Of a stretch of 64,000 nucleotides of DNA, positions 62,357-64,000 are shown one piece after another. Each line of letters opens with the position of its first letter. Position 1 is the first letter of the stretch. The notes beneath the pieces were generated by a model. It saw nothing but the letters and a program-made list of their open reading frames with translations. It was not told the origin of the DNA and searched no databases. Source of the DNA: Collinsella sp. (lineage in GTDB: Bacteria > Actinomycetota > Coriobacteriia > Coriobacteriales > Coriobacteriaceae); the NCBI GenBank assembly GCA_019414565.1, contig DXLU01000004.1, positions 1-64,000 on the forward strand, in the 5' to 3' direction. A program made the position numbers and the translations under genes.

Positions 62357-62493
62357 ACCGATTGTTTTGTCGGCTCCTGCTGTGTCGAGTCCAAACCGCG
62401 AAATGCCATGAGCGGCGCGGATGCAGCCAGGAGGCACGAGGACAACCCATCGTGGCCACGCCCCGTGCTTAAAACCCCAAGAAGGAGTGAACA

Positions 62494-63051
62494 ATGGCAG
62501 AAGAGAAGTATGTGCCGCGTCTGAAGACCAAGTACAACAACGAGGTCAAGCAGCAGCTTCAGGACAAGTTCCAGTACGAGAACGTCATGATGATCCCCAA
62601 GTTTGAGAAGATCGTCGTGAACATGGGTGTCGGCGAGGCCGCTACCGATTCCAAGGCCATCGACGGTGCCGTGCGCGACCTGCGCGCCATCACCGGTCAG
62701 CAGCCGATGATCACCCGTGCCCGCAAGTCCATCGCTACCTTCCGCCTGCGCGCTGGTATGCCGATCGGCTGCAAGGTTACCCTGCGTGGCGACCGTATGT
62801 GGGAGTTCTTCGATCGTCTGACCTCCGTCGCGATCCCCCGTATCCGCGACTTCCGCGGCATCTCCGCCAAGAGCTTCGACGGTCGTGGCAACTTCTCCAT
62901 GGGCGTCACCGAGCAGCTCATCTTCCCCGAGATCGACTTCGACTCCGTCGATCACCAGCGTGGTATGGACATCACTTTCGTGACCACCGCCAACACCGAT
63001 GAGGAGGCCAAGGCCCTTCTGGACGCCTTCGGTTTCCCGTTCAAGAAATAG
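62494..63051 (+). CDS. rplE: 50S ribosomal protein L5
   Basis: L5 of 185 residues with the V-V-N-M-G-V-G-E-A segment (about 45-53) and the [12 protein letters not shown] loop. It binds 5S rRNA and contacts the P-site tRNA. In normal order it follows rplX directly; here it opens the second ribosomal block. AAGGAG precedes the ATG. Confidence 0.97.
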   Translation: MAEEKYVPRLKTKYNNEVKQQLQDKFQYENVMMIPKFEKIVVNMGVGEAATDSKAIDGAVRDLRAITGQQPMITRARKSIATFRLRAGMPIGCKVTLRGDRMWEFFDRLTSVAIPRIRDFRGISAKSFDGRGNFSMGVTEQLIFPEIDFDSVDHQRGMDITFVTTANTDEEAKALLDAFGFPFKK

Positions 63052-63130
63052 GTTCACCTGCCCTATGAGCGCCGTTCCCAGAAGGGGGCGGCGCTTGGGG
63101 CGAACAATACTCTATGTGAGGAGGATATAA

Positions 63131-63316
63131 GTGGCTAAGACATCGATGATCGTCAAGTGCAATCGCAAGCAGAAGTTCTCTACTCGTGAGTACACGCGCT
63201 GCCAGCGCTGCGGCCGTCCGCACTCTGTGTACCGCAAGTTCGGCCTGTGCCGTGTCTGCTTCCGCGAGCTTGCACTCAAGGGCGAGCTTCCCGGCGTTAA
63301 GAAGGCCAGCTGGTAA
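63131..63316 (+). CDS. rpsZ: 30S ribosomal protein S14, zinc-binding type Z
   Basis: S14 of 61 residues from a GTG start, with the zinc ribbon C24-x2-C27 ... C40-x2-C43. The short zinc form is typical of many Gram-positives. GAGGAGG lies before the start. Follows rplE by 79 bases. Confidence 0.97.
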   Translation: MAKTSMIVKCNRKQKFSTREYTRCQRCGRPHSVYRKFGLCRVCFRELALKGELPGVKKASW

Positions 63317-63435
63317 GTCACTACCAGCGTTTCAAGCATCAGTTTGGAACAGGGAAAACGCGCTAAAAAGGCTTTGCCGTTAAGGGCGGCGAAGAACCAA
63401 GAGCACGTGTTCATCAAGAACGAAGGAGAATCTGT

Positions 63436-63834
63436 ATGAACCTTACAGACCCGATCGCAGATATGCTTACGCGCATCCGTAACGCTAACTCTGTGAACAA
63501 GGCCACGGTCTCCATGCCGAGCAGCAAGAAGCTCGTCGAGATCGCTCGTGTTCTGCACGAGGAGGGCTACATCGAGGGCTACGATGTCGAGGACACCGTT
63601 CCCCAGAAGACTCTGCACATCACGCTTAAGTATGGTCCCAAGAAGGCTAAGGTCATCAACGGCATCCGCCGCATTTCCAAGCCGGGCCTGCGTAAGTACA
63701 CCGGCGTTGCCGACATGCCCCGCGTCCGCGGTGGCCTTGGTACCGCCATTATTTCCACCAGCCATGGCGTCATGACCGACCGCGATGCTCGCAAGCACAA
63801 CGTCGGCGGCGAGATCATCGCTTACGTCTGGTAA
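63436..63834 (+). CDS. rpsH: 30S ribosomal protein S8
   Basis: S8 of 132 residues ([13 protein letters not shown] start, [18 protein letters not shown] end). It binds helix 21 of 16S rRNA and can act as a repressor of its own operon in the family. AAGGAGAA precedes the ATG. Confidence 0.97.
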   Translation: MNLTDPIADMLTRIRNANSVNKATVSMPSSKKLVEIARVLHEEGYIEGYDVEDTVPQKTLHITLKYGPKKAKVINGIRRISKPGLRKYTGVADMPRVRGGLGTAIISTSHGVMTDRDARKHNVGGEIIAYVW

Positions 63835-63867
63835 TTCGCTCGGTAGGTAGAAGGAAAGGAGATCACC

Positions 63868-64000
63868 GTGTCTCGTATCGGTAATAAGCCTGTCCAGATT
63901 CCCGCCGGAGTCGAAGTGGCAGTCAACGGCAACAACGTTGTCGTCAAGGGCCCCAAGGGCCAGCTCGAGCTCGATGTCTTTGAGAAGCTCGCTATCAACG
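63868..64000 (+). CDS. rplF: 50S ribosomal protein L6 (5' part, cut by the window end)
   Basis: The first 44 codons of L6 ([26 protein letters not shown]) from a GTG start with AAAGGAGA upstream. The rest lies beyond the window. Order rpsH-rplF is canonical. Confidence 0.93.
   Translation, partial: MSRIGNKPVQIPAGVEVAVNGNNVVVKGPKGQLELDVFEKLAIN

Overview
This window is high-GC and comes from an anaerobic gut actinobacterium of the class Coriobacteriia, most likely Collinsella or a close relative. That assignment is inferred from gene content and protein flavour, not from a search. The evidence is mannose/sorbose-family PTS operons, an anaerobic sulfatase-maturating enzyme, a selenium-linked molybdenum hydroxylase and purine-degradation gene set, a zinc-ribbon S14, and Coriobacteriia-like ribosomal proteins.

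Layout. 1-2.0 kb: a cation diffusion facilitator and a histidine phosphatase. 2.0-13.5 kb: an accessory island for a sulfated sugar. It holds an AgaS-like remnant, two DeoR regulators, a mannose-family PTS (EIIA, EIIB, EIIC and a frameshifted EIID), two signal-less sulfatases with their radical-SAM maturase between them, a small TPR-like membrane protein, a broken TSUP gene and an intact TSUP permease. The island is flanked by an intact and a decayed copy of the 3' end of the phosphatase gene, which marks how it arose. 13.8-19.6 kb: ribosomal genes rplC-rplD-rplW-rplB-rpsS-rplV-rpsC-rplP-rpmC-rpsQ-rplN-rplX, followed by a terminator.

19.6-62.5 kb: about 43 kb of non-ribosomal DNA separates rplX from rplE. 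First come IS3 and nucleosidase remnants. Next is a LevR-like regulator with a second PTS (EIIB, EIIC, EIID, EIIA), a GH172/DUF2961 enzyme and a ROK fructokinase, which reads as a fructose-disaccharide or fructan operon. A Gfo/Idh oxidoreductase with a DeoR regulator follows, then housekeeping genes (pseudouridine synthase, U32 peptidase, RidA). From 36 kb there is a purine/uric-acid fermentation island: YheO-type regulator, NCS2 permease, ssnA, ygfK, ferredoxin, xdhD, then (after a small foreign-looking cluster, an AAA/DUF4143 ATPase and a membrane protein) a second YheO-type regulator, ygeX, ygeY, ygeW, a MobA-like transferase, a hydantoinase (hyuA), yqeC, yqeB and xdhC.

62.5-64 kb: the ribosomal series resumes with rplE-rpsZ-rpsH-rplF behind its own candidate promoter. 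Between them the accessory genes import and desulfate a sugar, import and split a fructose sugar, and degrade purines through a selenium-dependent molybdenum hydroxylase to ring-opened products, diaminopropionate and carbamoylated intermediates. The most unusual features are the split ribosomal operon, the duplicated border of the sulfatase island, a LevR-like protein lacking sigma-54 contact motifs, and several regularly spaced operator-like repeats.
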